48,303 nt of DNA from Hyphomicrobiales bacterium (GCA_017305555.1 JAFKKM010000045.1:1-48303); one strand, 5' to 3'. Positions 17,904-26,396 are shown, numbered from the stretch's first letter. Notes: generated by a model not told the origin, from the letters alone. Translations and numbers: made by a program.

Positions 17904-18116
17904 ATGAAAAGACCTGTCCTCTGGGTGACCGGCTCGCTAACGGCCGCGACCGCGCTGGCGGCCACGTTGCTGATCGTCACCGCGACACGCGGCAACGGCC
18001 GTCCCGAATTTCAGCATCCCGCCGCCATCAACGCGCCGGCTCAAATCCCGTCGGATTGCCGACCCGCGGATTGCAATCCGGCGCGGTGCGCGCCGACTTG
18101 CCGGATGGCGGACTGA
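17904..18116 (+). CDS. small exported or membrane-anchored Cys-rich protein
   Basis: 70 residues. MKRPVLWVTGSLTAATALAA continues into TLLIVTAT, a signal or anchor segment (about 5-28). The rest is a short Pro/Ala linker and a cysteine cluster with four Cys in 16 residues (DCRPADCNPARCAPTCRMAD). AAAGG lies 9 bases before the ATG. The cysteines outside the membrane would suit disulfides or metal binding. I recognise no family. Coding status is plausible rather than certain. Confidence 0.5.
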   Translation: MKRPVLWVTGSLTAATALAATLLIVTATRGNGRPEFQHPAAINAPAQIPSDCRPADCNPARCAPTCRMAD

Positions 18117-18279
18117 ATAGCCGCGCGGCAGCGGCTCTCACTGCATTCAAATCGAATTTGCGCAAACGTCGGCCGGTGACCTTTACCGAACGTTGATCGT
18201 ATCGTGAGAAGCGACCACGGCCCTGTGAACAACTGACACGGAGTTACGCTTACATTGAGGGGATACAAGGGTTCCGTCC

Positions 18280-19098
18280 ATGCGAACTGAATGGCGCGCG
18301 ATCTCCGGCCCTGTCCTGATAACGGCGGTTTCGCTCGCCGCGCTCGCCGCTGACCAAGCCTATTCCGGTGTTCCCAATCCCGCGCCGCTGCAAGTCTGCA
18401 TCGTGGCGGTCGCCGCCGCGCTCGCCGGTATCGGCTCCGGCCTGGTCAGTGCAGTGATCGCGGTCGCCACCAATGCGGTGTTCATACGGCATCACGGCTC
18501 CGCCGCGGAATTCAATGCGCCGGAATTGCTGCGCCTGGGCCTGCTCGCGGTCACCACCGCCGCAACGGCCGGGGTCACCAGCCTGCTTCGTCAAAAAATG
18601 CGCGACGCCATGGCCTGGGAGCGCGACCGCCACGCCACCACGACGCGGCTTGCGGCTGCGCTCGACCAGATCGACATCGGCGTGGTGCTGCTGGATGCCG
18701 ACACCCGTGCCGAGTTCATCAACCGCGCCTTCCGCAAATACTTCGCGCTGCCCGACGCCAAGGCCGACAGCAAGCCGCCGTTCATCGCGCTGATGTATCA
18801 CGGCCGCGACGCCGGCTGCTACGAACTGCCCAAGGACGAACTCAGCCACTTCATCTCGGAGCGCATAGAGAAAATGCGCACGGGGGATTCGACGCCTATC
18901 AACATCAAGCTGGCCGATGGCCAGGTGATGCGCTTCCAATGCACGGCGCTACCGGATGGCGGCCGGATGCTCAGCTATACGCCGATCACCGATCTGATCC
19001 GCCGCAACGACGACCCCGCTCTGGCCGAGTATTATCGGTCGCTGCGCGCCGGCGGCGGCGATGTGTTCGCGCCGGCCCATCTGCACGCCGCCGAGTAG
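18280..19098 (+). CDS. membrane-anchored PAS-domain protein without output domain
   Basis: 272 residues. Four hydrophobic segments (about 10-28, 37-51, 53-70, 84-103) resemble the short DUF4118-type sensor membrane module. They are followed by a short helix (SLLRQKMRDAMAWERDRHAT) and a PAS domain (about 122-235) with LDQIDIGVVLLDADTRAEFI and NRAFRKYFALP. The protein ends some 35 residues after the PAS domain. No histidine kinase, GGDEF, EAL or methyl-accepting domain follows, and no frameshifted remainder is visible downstream. It could sense a ligand and act through a partner. No response regulator is adjacent. A terminator follows at 19193. Confidence 0.8.
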   Translation: MRTEWRAISGPVLITAVSLAALAADQAYSGVPNPAPLQVCIVAVAAALAGIGSGLVSAVIAVATNAVFIRHHGSAAEFNAPELLRLGLLAVTTAATAGVTSLLRQKMRDAMAWERDRHATTTRLAAALDQIDIGVVLLDADTRAEFINRAFRKYFALPDAKADSKPPFIALMYHGRDAGCYELPKDELSHFISERIEKMRTGDSTPINIKLADGQVMRFQCTALPDGGRMLSYTPITDLIRRNDDPALAEYYRSLRAGGGDVFAPAHLHAAE

Positions 19099-19192
19099 AC
19101 GTCCCCCCGCCTCTGTCATCCGCCCGCAACAATCCCCGGATAGGCTCCGGCCGCGCTTGATCCGGAGCCCCCCGATACGGATCAATGCTCCC

Positions 19193-19233
19193 GCGGTCCC
19201 GTCAGTGATCCACCTGAGCGGGGCCGCTTTTTT
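19193..19233 (+). terminator. intrinsic terminator after the PAS gene
   Basis: GCGGTCCCGTCA (19193-19204) pairs with 19215-19227 with one bulged G, around a 10-base loop, followed by six T. It lies 95 bases past the PAS-protein stop. Confidence 0.7.
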
Positions 19234-19315
19234 GCGAGGCGACATGACGAGGCATACCGTCCGCCGCAATCACTGGTCCATTGCCCGGCTTGCGAAAGCG
19301 GGCTAACGACCGTCC

Positions 19316-20149
19316 ATGATCCGCTTCATCCTGGTCATTCTGACGCTTGCGATCCTGACGCTGGTTCTGCTGCCGTTTCAGTTGATCGCGATCGCCTTCG
19401 ACCTCGATTGGCAGCGAAGGATTCCCCGCCTCTATCACCGCATCCTTTGCGCGCTGGCAGGCGTCCGCATCCGGCAGGTCGGACAGCGGACCTCGGCACG
19501 GCCGGTCCTGATCCTCGCCAACCATGCCTCATGGCTCGATATCTGCATCATTACCGCGACGACGCCGGTTGTCTTCGTCGCCAAGAGCGAGGTGGCGCGC
19601 TGGCCGCTGTTCGGGACGCTGGCGAAACTGCAACGCACCGTCTTCGTCGACCGCGACCGGCGGCAACAAACCGGAGAAGCCACCGCGCAGATCGCCGGCC
19701 GGCTGCTCGGCGGCGAAGCCGTGGTGCTGTTCGCCGAGGGCACCTCGAGCGACGGCATCCGCATCCTGCCGTTCAAATCGGCGCTGGTCGGATCGGTGCA
19801 TCAGGCGCTCGGCACCTCGGACGGACATGACTCGATCGCGGTGCAGCCGTTGTCGCTGGCCTATACCCGGTTCGACGGCCTGCCGGTCGGGCGCGCGTTA
19901 CGCGAACGCGTGGCGTGGTACGGCGACGCCGATCTCATTCCGCACTTCATCCGCGTACTGGCCTCCGGCGCCACCGATGTCACGTTGAGCTGGGGCGACA
20001 CCATTGCGCTTAACGCCGAGACCGATCGCAAACAGGTGACGCGCAACGCGGAAGCTGCGGTGCGCCGCATGACCGCCGCCGCGCTGCGCGCGCCGACAAC
20101 TGCCGCCGAACATCGCCCTCAAGGTGAGTTTGCGCCGAAAGCGGTCTGA
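19316..20149 (+). CDS. plsC: 1-acyl-sn-glycerol-3-phosphate acyltransferase
   Basis: Acylates lysophosphatidic acid to phosphatidic acid at the inner membrane in phospholipid synthesis. 277 residues. An N-terminal hydrophobic anchor (about 2-28) precedes the acyltransferase box NHASWLD (His70-x4-Asp75) and the substrate box EGTSSDG (141-147). PlsC-like proteins also include ornithine-lipid and lyso-ornithine acyltransferases such as OlsA, so the exact acceptor is open. The C-terminal region is longer than in E. coli PlsC. It lies between unrelated genes. Confidence 0.85.
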   Translation: MIRFILVILTLAILTLVLLPFQLIAIAFDLDWQRRIPRLYHRILCALAGVRIRQVGQRTSARPVLILANHASWLDICIITATTPVVFVAKSEVARWPLFGTLAKLQRTVFVDRDRRQQTGEATAQIAGRLLGGEAVVLFAEGTSSDGIRILPFKSALVGSVHQALGTSDGHDSIAVQPLSLAYTRFDGLPVGRALRERVAWYGDADLIPHFIRVLASGATDVTLSWGDTIALNAETDRKQVTRNAEAAVRRMTAAALRAPTTAAEHRPQGEFAPKAV

Positions 20150-20250
20150 TTGCGCCGGGCAACCATGCCGATGGGCATCTTGCTGCCTCACGGCAACAGC
20201 GGCACAATCCGGTTCAATTCGACATTTCTCGCCAACAGGATCGCATCTCC

Positions 20251-21195
20251 ATGCAAATTCGCAATCTCGGCGGCTCCGGCCTGCGCGTCTCCGCGGTCGG
20301 ACTCGGCTGCAACAACTTCGGCCAGCGCACCGATTTGGAAACTTCGCGCAAGGTGATCCACAAGGCGATCGATCTCGGCGTGACGCTGTTCGACACCGCA
20401 GACATCTATGCCGGACGCGGCGGCTCTGAAACCGTACTCGGCGAAGTGCTCGGCCCGCGCCGCAAGGACATCGTGCTCGCGACCAAATATGCCAAGCCGA
20501 TGAGCGACGATGGCAGCAAGCAAGGCGCATCGCGGCACTACATCATGGCGGCGGTGGAAGACAGCCTGCGGCGGTTGAAGACCGATTACATCGATCTTTA
20601 TCAGCAGCACGACTGCGATCCGCTGACGCCGATCGAGGAAACGCTTCGCGCACTCGACGATTTGGTCCGGCAAGGCAAGGTCCGCTACGTCGGTAATTCC
20701 AATTTTCCGGCATGGCGCATCGCCGAGGCCGAACTTGTCGGACGCGCCGCCAACACCGTGCGCTTCGTGTCGTGTCAGGACGAATACAGCCTGCTGGTGC
20801 GCGGCATCGAGAAGGACCTGCTGCCCGCCGCGCAGCACTACAATCTCGGCCTGCTGCCGTTCTTCCCGCTGGCGAGCGGACTATTGACCGGCAAGTACCA
20901 GCGCGGCGCGACCGCTCCCGCGGATACGCGCTTTGCGAAAATGCCGGCGCTGCGCGACCGTTACGTCACACAGCGCAACGAGGACATCGTCGAGAAGCTC
21001 GAGGCCTTCGCCAAGGCGCGCGGCCATTCGATGCTCAAACTGGCATTCTCGTGGCTGGCGGCGCGGCCGCAAGTCTCCAGCGTCATCGCCGGCGCCACCC
21101 GCGTCGAGCAGATCGAGGCCAACGTCAAGGCAATCGACTGGACGCTCACCCCGGATGAGATGGCGGAGATCGATAGGATCACGCTGGCATCGTAA
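20251..21195 (+). CDS. aldo/keto reductase
   Basis: 314 residues, one (beta/alpha)8 domain. The family signature is clear: VGLGCNNFG near the N-terminus, LFDTADIYAGRGGSE with catalytic Asp48 and Tyr53, ATKYA with Lys79, and LYQQHD with His120, the full tetrad. GNSNFPAWRI and SVIAGATRVEQIEANVKA are typical of the YajO/IolS-like branch. It uses NADPH to reduce aldehydes or ketones; the physiological substrate is unknown. AGGA stands about 10 bases before the ATG. Confidence 0.92.
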   Translation: MQIRNLGGSGLRVSAVGLGCNNFGQRTDLETSRKVIHKAIDLGVTLFDTADIYAGRGGSETVLGEVLGPRRKDIVLATKYAKPMSDDGSKQGASRHYIMAAVEDSLRRLKTDYIDLYQQHDCDPLTPIEETLRALDDLVRQGKVRYVGNSNFPAWRIAEAELVGRAANTVRFVSCQDEYSLLVRGIEKDLLPAAQHYNLGLLPFFPLASGLLTGKYQRGATAPADTRFAKMPALRDRYVTQRNEDIVEKLEAFAKARGHSMLKLAFSWLAARPQVSSVIAGATRVEQIEANVKAIDWTLTPDEMAEIDRITLAS

Positions 21196-21205
21196 CCTGC
21201 TTGGA

Positions 21206-22429
21206 TTACGCCAGCAGTCCCTGCATCGGCTTCACCGCCGCGCTGTCGGGAAACACACTCCCCGCTAGGACGCGTTCGCTGATGCCGAGATGGTCGCGCA
21301 GCATCCCCTTGAGGATCGCGCGGAGATCGGTGGTCGGCGCGAGGTCGCGATTCTGATAGAGGTTCGCGGTCTTGAGGCCCGGCCAGTCGGCAATCACGCG
21401 CCCGCCTTTAATGGCGCCGCCGGCCAAGAGCGCCACCGTGCCGGTGCCGTGATCGGTGCCCTGCGTGCCGTTGATGCGCGCGGTGCGGCCGAACTCCGTT
21501 GCAACCACGATGGCGGTGTCGCGCCAGTGCGCACCAAGGCCGGATTCGAACTCCGCGAACGCACCGTCGAGCCCGGACAGCAATTGCGCCAAGCGGCCGA
21601 CCGGCCCGCCCTCGTTGGCATGGGTATCCCAGCCGTCGAAGGCCAGCGCGGCAATGCGCGGGCCATCGTCTTCCGCCATCAGTTTGGCGACGCCGCGCGC
21701 GGTGATCTGCATCGCGCCGATGCCGTTGCGCGGCTTTGTTCGCACATCCTCGCCACGCGCCGCGATCTTGTCGAGTTGCAAGCCTTGCGACAACGCTTGC
21801 GCCAATGCCGGATCGCGATGCTTGTAGAGATCGAACAGCCGCATCGCGGTATCGTCGGCGGCCTGCGGCAAGTTCACCGGCGCCCAGCCGACCGTCGGCG
21901 CCGCGCCGCGCAACACCAGCGGCGCGGTCGCTCCGACCGCGAGCGCGCCAGTGACACGTTCGCCACGCGGCAATGCGGCCAGTGCGCGGTTGAGCCAGCC
22001 GGACTGCACGCGGCCGGGCCCGGCAAAGCCGCTTTCCAGCACGTCCTGCCCGTCGAAATGCGAACGCTCGCGATACGGCGTCGCGACCGCGTGAACGACG
22101 GCGGCCTGCTTCTCGCGATACATCCGCGCGAAGTGGGGCATCGACGGATGCAGCACGAAGAACGAATCCAGTTCGGTCGCGGCGTGCGGTCCGTCCCGCG
22201 TCAACGCAATCGTGCCGTGGAGATCGGCATAGTCGGGATCGCCCGCCGGCGCAACGGTGGCGAGGCCATCCAGAGCACCGCGCAGGATCACCACAATCAG
22301 GCGCGGATCGCGTCCGTCCGCGGCGCGGGCGAACTTCGGCAGATAGGCCCAGGCGGCAAACGACGCGCCGCCGAGCAACAACCCGCGACGCGTGACCGCA
22401 AACGACGTTCGGCTTTCGCAGCACTCCAT
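21206..22429 (-). CDS. DUF1501 protein with Tat signal
   Basis: 407 residues. The N-terminus carries a twin-arginine signal (TRRGLLLGGASFAAWAYL), so export in folded form is likely. The body has LIVVILRGALDGL, SHFDGQDVLESG, FDGWDTHANEGG and VVATEFGRTARINGTQGTDH, the DUF1501 pattern, related to the alkaline-phosphatase/sulfatase fold. Two ATG codons lie 6 bases apart; I use 22429 because AGAGGAG is 6 bases before it and touches the 22435 codon. The DUF1800 gene ends 2 bases upstream, so the pair is one operon. DUF1501/DUF1800 pairs are common in bacteria; function unresolved. Confidence 0.9.
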   Translation of the reverse strand: MECCESRTSFAVTRRGLLLGGASFAAWAYLPKFARAADGRDPRLIVVILRGALDGLATVAPAGDPDYADLHGTIALTRDGPHAATELDSFFVLHPSMPHFARMYREKQAAVVHAVATPYRERSHFDGQDVLESGFAGPGRVQSGWLNRALAALPRGERVTGALAVGATAPLVLRGAAPTVGWAPVNLPQAADDTAMRLFDLYKHRDPALAQALSQGLQLDKIAARGEDVRTKPRNGIGAMQITARGVAKLMAEDDGPRIAALAFDGWDTHANEGGPVGRLAQLLSGLDGAFAEFESGLGAHWRDTAIVVATEFGRTARINGTQGTDHGTGTVALLAGGAIKGGRVIADWPGLKTANLYQNRDLAPTTDLRAILKGMLRDHLGISERVLAGSVFPDSAAVKPMQGLLA

Positions 22430-22431
22430 CG

Positions 22432-23889
22432 TCATCTCCTCTGGAATTCCGGCGACATCAGCAGTAGCGCGAAGGCCTGTTGGCGCGACTCGGCGCGCGC
22501 GATGGTCTGCCGCGTGTCCGCGGATGCCGCATCTGCGGCAATCAATTCGAGCATCTCGCGCGGATCGCGGTTATCGCCGATACGCGATGCCACCTGCGCG
22601 GCGATATCGAGGCGCAATTTCATGCCCTCCGGCGCCGCCCATGCAGCGTTGGTGTCGGCAAAACCGTTCGGCCCAGCCGGCGCCCACAACGGCTGACCGA
22701 GCACGTTGAGCCCGTACAGATAGCGGCCGGGATCTTCCGGGATTTGCGCCATCAAGCGGCCGGTTGCGATCAGGAATTCATAGGGTGAGCGCATCTTGGT
22801 CATCGGCGCGCGCCACGCGTCATCCGCCTCGACCAGCGCATGGGACACCGCGCGAAGATCGCCGTCGGTCTTCCTGAAAACATCGGCGAGGTGCGTAACC
22901 AGTGCCGGCGGCGGATCATCGGCGACGAAATGCCGAACCAATTTCGTCGCGATGAATGTCGCGGTCGCCGGCCGGCGCGCGATGTCGGCGAGCGCGACCT
23001 CGCCCTGCGCCGCGTTGTTGTCGGCATAGCTCTTGCCGAGCAGAACGATCGCGCCCGGCTCGTGCGCGTTGACGTTGAAAATGAAACTACCGGGCGCGCC
23101 TAACCGCGCCTGCCGTCCGGCATAAGTCCATCCTGTGAGAATCTTCGCCAGCGCGACAACGTCGGCCTGCGTATAGCCACCGCCGACGCCGAGCGTATGC
23201 AGTTCCATGATCTCACGCGCGAGGTTCTCGTTCAGCCCACGCTTGCCGCGCTGACCCACGCGCGAATTGGGACCGATCGACTGCTGGTTGTCGAGAAAGA
23301 ACAGCATCGCCGGGTGCTGCTCCACCGCCTTCAACATATCCGCAAAATGTCCGAGCACATGCGGGCGGATCGCCTCGCGCTCGAACGCCCCCGCCCAGAT
23401 GCGCGCCGGCTGGCCCTTGCTGACCGAAATACAGAAATGGTTTGACCAGAACGTCACCAGCCGTTCGAGGAAGCCGCACTCAGCGATGCTCGCGCGCTGG
23501 ATGCGCGCCAGCGCTTCGGCGCGAAACGTTCGTTCGATAACATTGGGCGCCGGCTTTGGCGGACGCGGCGTGGTTGCCGATGGCGCGGCCTTGCCCATCA
23601 TCGCGGCGGGCTCTTGCGACGCCATTGCCGTCTTCGCCGCCGCGACCTTGGCATCCGCTTCGCGCTTCGCTTTCTGTTCAGCCTGGAACGCGAACAACTC
23701 CGACGCCAGTACGGAGATTGGTTGCAACGCCGGCGATTCGATCAGCGCCGCCGCCGGGCGTTGCAGTTCCGCCGCGACGAAACCGCGCGGATCGGACGCC
23801 GCATTGGTGAAATCGCCGGATGCGCCGCCCCGTGCCCCGAAACCAAACCGATTGAGAGCGACAAGGGCTGCTTGCGGATCGCGAGCCAT
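22432..23889 (-). CDS. DUF1800 protein
   Basis: 485 residues. Signatures of the family are ALNRFGFGARGG at the N-terminus, ERLVTFWSNHFCISVSKG, NENLAREIMELHTLGVGGGY, TQADVVALAKILTGWTYAGR and ATFIATKLVRHFVADDPP. The middle region near residues 70-110 is a low-complexity Ala/Lys/Pro insert. No clear signal peptide is visible at this start, while its partner DUF1501 has a Tat signal, so it may be co-exported or act inside. The ribosome site is weak (AGAG). It is the first gene of the two-gene operon with 21206-22429. Confidence 0.9.
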   Translation of the reverse strand: MARDPQAALVALNRFGFGARGGASGDFTNAASDPRGFVAAELQRPAAALIESPALQPISVLASELFAFQAEQKAKREADAKVAAAKTAMASQEPAAMMGKAAPSATTPRPPKPAPNVIERTFRAEALARIQRASIAECGFLERLVTFWSNHFCISVSKGQPARIWAGAFEREAIRPHVLGHFADMLKAVEQHPAMLFFLDNQQSIGPNSRVGQRGKRGLNENLAREIMELHTLGVGGGYTQADVVALAKILTGWTYAGRQARLGAPGSFIFNVNAHEPGAIVLLGKSYADNNAAQGEVALADIARRPATATFIATKLVRHFVADDPPPALVTHLADVFRKTDGDLRAVSHALVEADDAWRAPMTKMRSPYEFLIATGRLMAQIPEDPGRYLYGLNVLGQPLWAPAGPNGFADTNAAWAAPEGMKLRLDIAAQVASRIGDNRDPREMLELIAADAASADTRQTIARAESRQQAFALLLMSPEFQRR

Positions 23890-23988
23890 CGGACTAACTC
23901 TGATATTCCATGAGGCACTGACGCGCCCAATGTCGGTTCGCCGAGATGAACAGGCGATGAAAATATCAAAAATGCGCCGGGCCGTGCG

Positions 23989-24867
23989 ATGACAAATCCG
24001 TTAGGTCAACCAGTTCCATCGCCGAGGCAGCTCACCTGCGCGCGCTGCGGTGCTGCGTTCGGCTGCACGCTGTCGACCGACTGCTGGTGCGGCGAGGAAG
24101 CCGCACGGCTGCCGCTGCCGACATCCGGCACTGGCTTCGCGGATTGCCTCTGTCGAGACTGCTTGCGCGCGGTGGCGGTGCTTGCATCGTTGGAAGACCA
24201 CACCATCAACGCCGTGCTGCTGGACATGGACGGCACCCTGCTCGACACCGAGCGCGTCTATCGCACCAGCCTGTGCAACGCGCTGGCCGACCTCGGCTAT
24301 GGCGACGGCACCGCGATCGCCCACGCCATGATCGGCATTCCGGCGGCGGAATGCGAAATCATGCTGCGCAACCACTATGGCTCAGGCTTCCGCATCGACG
24401 ACGTGCGCGCGGCTTACGAAATCCATCGCGACGGCATGTTGCGCGACGGACTGCCGCTGAAGCCCGGCACGCTGGAACTGGTCGCGGCGCTGCGCGAATT
24501 CGATTGCCCGGCGGCCATCGTCACCTCGTCGACGCGGCACAACGCCGAGCATCATCTCGCGCTCGCCGGCATTCGCGACCGCTTCGACACGGTGCTCACC
24601 CGCGACGACGTCGCGCGCGGCAAGCCCAGCCCGGACCTGTATCTGCTGGCGGCGGAGCGTCTTGGTTTCGCGCCAAGGGTCTGCGTCGCGGTCGAGGATT
24701 CACGTCCCGGCATCGAGGCGGCGCACAACGCCGGTACGATTCCGATCATGGTGCCCGACATCGTGCCGCCCAGCGACGACACCCGCGCCAAGTGTGCGGC
24801 CGTGCTGCCGGACCTGCACGCCGTGCTGACGATGCTGCATGACAAGCACGTGTTCACACGCGCCTGA
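23989..24867 (+). CDS. CWC-type Cys-rich domain fused to HAD-family phosphatase
   Basis: 292 residues in one uninterrupted frame. Residues 14-60 form a cysteine-rich CWC domain: CARCGAAF (Cys17, 20), Cys26, CWC (32-34) and CLCRDC (53-58), eight cysteines likely binding zinc. From about residue 73 a HAD subfamily IA hydrolase follows: LLDMDGTLLDTE (nucleophile Asp79, Asp81), VTSSTRHN, GKPSPDLY and VEDSRPG. The two domains are normally separate proteins. The HAD part would remove phosphate from a small metabolite (phosphoglycolate-like fold); the substrate is unknown. No ribosome site is obvious. Confidence 0.85.
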   Translation: MTNPLGQPVPSPRQLTCARCGAAFGCTLSTDCWCGEEAARLPLPTSGTGFADCLCRDCLRAVAVLASLEDHTINAVLLDMDGTLLDTERVYRTSLCNALADLGYGDGTAIAHAMIGIPAAECEIMLRNHYGSGFRIDDVRAAYEIHRDGMLRDGLPLKPGTLELVAALREFDCPAAIVTSSTRHNAEHHLALAGIRDRFDTVLTRDDVARGKPSPDLYLLAAERLGFAPRVCVAVEDSRPGIEAAHNAGTIPIMVPDIVPPSDDTRAKCAAVLPDLHAVLTMLHDKHVFTRA

Positions 24868-24876
24868 GTTATTTTC

Positions 24877-25575
24877 TTAAACCGCAAATCCCGGCGACTT
24901 GCGCGCCAGCCCGTCGAACGCATCGAGCAGACGCTCGCGCCACGCAAACACCAGATCATCGTCCTTGAGCAACTTGAACTCGCTCACGACGCGCGCCCAC
25001 TGGAAACAACCGAACACGATGTAGTCGGCATAGTTCGGCGCGGCGCCGCCGAGATAGGCTTGCGTCTTCAACGTCAGGCGCATCGGATCGAGGCTCTTGC
25101 GGAATGCCAGCACGTCCTTGTCGCGATTGGCGGCCGCATCTTCCAGCCGCTTGCCGCCGAGCCGCGCCTCACGCGTCTTGCGGAAATAGGCCGCATCGTC
25201 CGGCGCGAGCCGCGTGACGATATCAGCCGCGATCAGCGGAAACATGCCGCCGACCACGACGACGTCACCCCACCAGTTGAGCATCCGCGCCATGGCGCGA
25301 CCGCCCTCGCCGCCGAACAGCGACGGGCGATCCGGATAAGTATCTTCCAGATAATTGGCGATGGTCCAGGAATCAGCCACTGCTGTTTGGCCGTCGAGCA
25401 GCACCGGCACCTTCTCCGAGCCATGCGGGGCGATGGCCGACTTCTCGGTGAAGCGCCAAGGGATGGTTTCAGAGCTTAGCCCCTTGTGCGCCAGCGCCAT
25501 CCGCGTCCGCCAGCAGAATGGACTAAACGGCCGTGTCGCATCGGTGCCGACGAGTTCATAGAGTTTGAAAGACAT
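24877..25575 (-). CDS. glutathione S-transferase family protein
   Basis: 232 residues. The N-terminal thioredoxin-like domain has FSPFCWRTRMALAHKGL with a cysteine at the active-site position, EKVPVLLDG with the cis-Pro, and DSWTIANYLEDTYP, where DSW replaces the usual ESxAI. The C-terminal domain has PNYADYIVFGCFQWAR. This branch resembles omega/beta-etherase-type transferases, which reduce or cleave glutathione conjugates. The frame starts at a GTG at 25590; I prefer the ATG at 25575. The YfcG-like gene ends 22 bases upstream on the same strand, so they probably share a transcript. Confidence 0.87.
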   Translation of the reverse strand: MSFKLYELVGTDATRPFSPFCWRTRMALAHKGLSSETIPWRFTEKSAIAPHGSEKVPVLLDGQTAVADSWTIANYLEDTYPDRPSLFGGEGGRAMARMLNWWGDVVVVGGMFPLIAADIVTRLAPDDAAYFRKTREARLGGKRLEDAAANRDKDVLAFRKSLDPMRLTLKTQAYLGGAAPNYADYIVFGCFQWARVVSEFKLLKDDDLVFAWRERLLDAFDGLARKSPGFAV

Positions 25576-25597
25576 GGACCGATCCAACACTTGCGTT

Positions 25598-26308
25598 TCA
25601 ACCCTTCACCACACTGGCGGTCTGGCCGAACAGCAGCTTGCGCTCCTCCTCGGTGCGGATCGCCGGCTGGCCGAAGTTCGGATTGATCTCCTTCGCCTTG
25701 GCATATGCGCGCTGCGTCGCCGGGCGCGCGGCAATCGTTTCCAGCCATCGCTTGAGATGCGGGAAGTCGTCGATGTTCTGGCCCTGGTTGGCGTAGGGCA
25801 CCACCCACGGATAGCTGGCCATGTCGGCGACGGAATAGTCGCCGGCGATAAAGGTGCGGTCCGCGAGGCGCTTGTTCAGCACGCCATAGAGCCGGTTGGT
25901 CTCGTTGACGTAGCGGTCGATCGCGTAGGGAATCTTTTCCGGTGCATAGTTGCGGAAGTGATGGTTCTGCCCGGCCATCGGGCCGAGCCCGCCCATCTGC
26001 CAGAACAGCCATTGCAGCGCATCGAAGCGGCCACGCACATCCGCAGGCAGGAACTGGCCGGTCTTCTCGGCGAGATACAGCAGGATCGCGCCGGATTCGA
26101 AAATCGAGATCGGCTTGCCGCCATCCTTCGGCGCATGATCGACGATGGCCGGCATCCGATTGTTCGGCGCGATCGTGAGGAAGTCCGGCTTGAACTGGTC
26201 GCCCTTGCCGATATTGACCGGGATAATCGTGTAGGCGAGGCCGGCCTCCTCGAGAAACATCGTGATCTTGTGTCCGTTCGGCGTGGTCCAATAATGCAGA
26301 TCGATCAT
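25598..26308 (-). CDS. YfcG/YghU-like glutathione transferase
   Basis: 236 residues. The start MIDLHYWTTPNGHKITMFLE has the Thr-Pro-Asn active-site turn of the nu-class disulfide-bond oxidoreductases YfcG/YghU (Asn11), then NNRMPAIVDH and SIFESGAILLYLAEK. The C-terminal domain has FIAGDYSVADMASYPWV. Family members bind two glutathiones and reduce disulfides or organic peroxides. GAGGGA lies about 7 bases before the ATG at 26308; the upstream extension to 26365 overlaps the palindrome and -10 box and is unlikely. It heads an operon with the next GST gene and is divergent from 26508. Confidence 0.9.
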   Translation of the reverse strand: MIDLHYWTTPNGHKITMFLEEAGLAYTIIPVNIGKGDQFKPDFLTIAPNNRMPAIVDHAPKDGGKPISIFESGAILLYLAEKTGQFLPADVRGRFDALQWLFWQMGGLGPMAGQNHHFRNYAPEKIPYAIDRYVNETNRLYGVLNKRLADRTFIAGDYSVADMASYPWVVPYANQGQNIDDFPHLKRWLETIAARPATQRAYAKAKEINPNFGQPAIRTEEERKLLFGQTASVVKG

Positions 26309-26345
26309 ATTGCGTCCCTCATTCGCGACGCGCGACGGCGCGCCG

Positions 26346-26373
26346 CCATATTCATGCATTTGCATGAATATGG
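26346..26373. promoter_or_regulatory. 28-bp palindromic operator candidate
   Basis: CCATATTCATGCA (26346-26358), TT, TGCATGAATATGG (26361-26373) are perfect 13-bp inverted arms, strikingly AT-rich for this genome. The palindrome overlaps the -10 box of the GST operon promoter and lies 38 bases before its ATG. It is the size expected for a TetR-, MarR- or HxlR-type dimer. No such regulator gene is adjacent. Confidence 0.65.
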
Positions 26374-26396
26374 GACCATCGCCGCGCCGAAGTCAA
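26367..26396 (-). promoter_or_regulatory. promoter of the two-gene GST operon
   Basis: Minus-strand TTGACT (26391-26396), an 18-base spacer, then CATATT (26367-26372). The -10 box lies inside the right arm of the palindrome at 26346-26373. Confidence 0.55.

Noticed and set aside
17603-18196. 197-codon plus-strand frame covering two small genes
   Set aside because: Arg/Pro/Ser-rich with no family features; the 17619-17789 and 17904-18116 frames have better ribosome sites and more natural sequence.
20205-20230. tRNA-like TpsiC sequence (ggttcaattc)
   Set aside because: No matching acceptor, D or anticodon arms around it.
21290-22696. 468-codon plus-strand open frame across DUF1501 and DUF1800
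   Set aside because: Antisense shadow spanning two certain genes; Arg/Gln/His-rich without family features.
14935-26308. genomic island
   Set aside because: No integrase, tRNA end, direct repeats or clear base-composition shift; most genes are ordinary chromosomal families.
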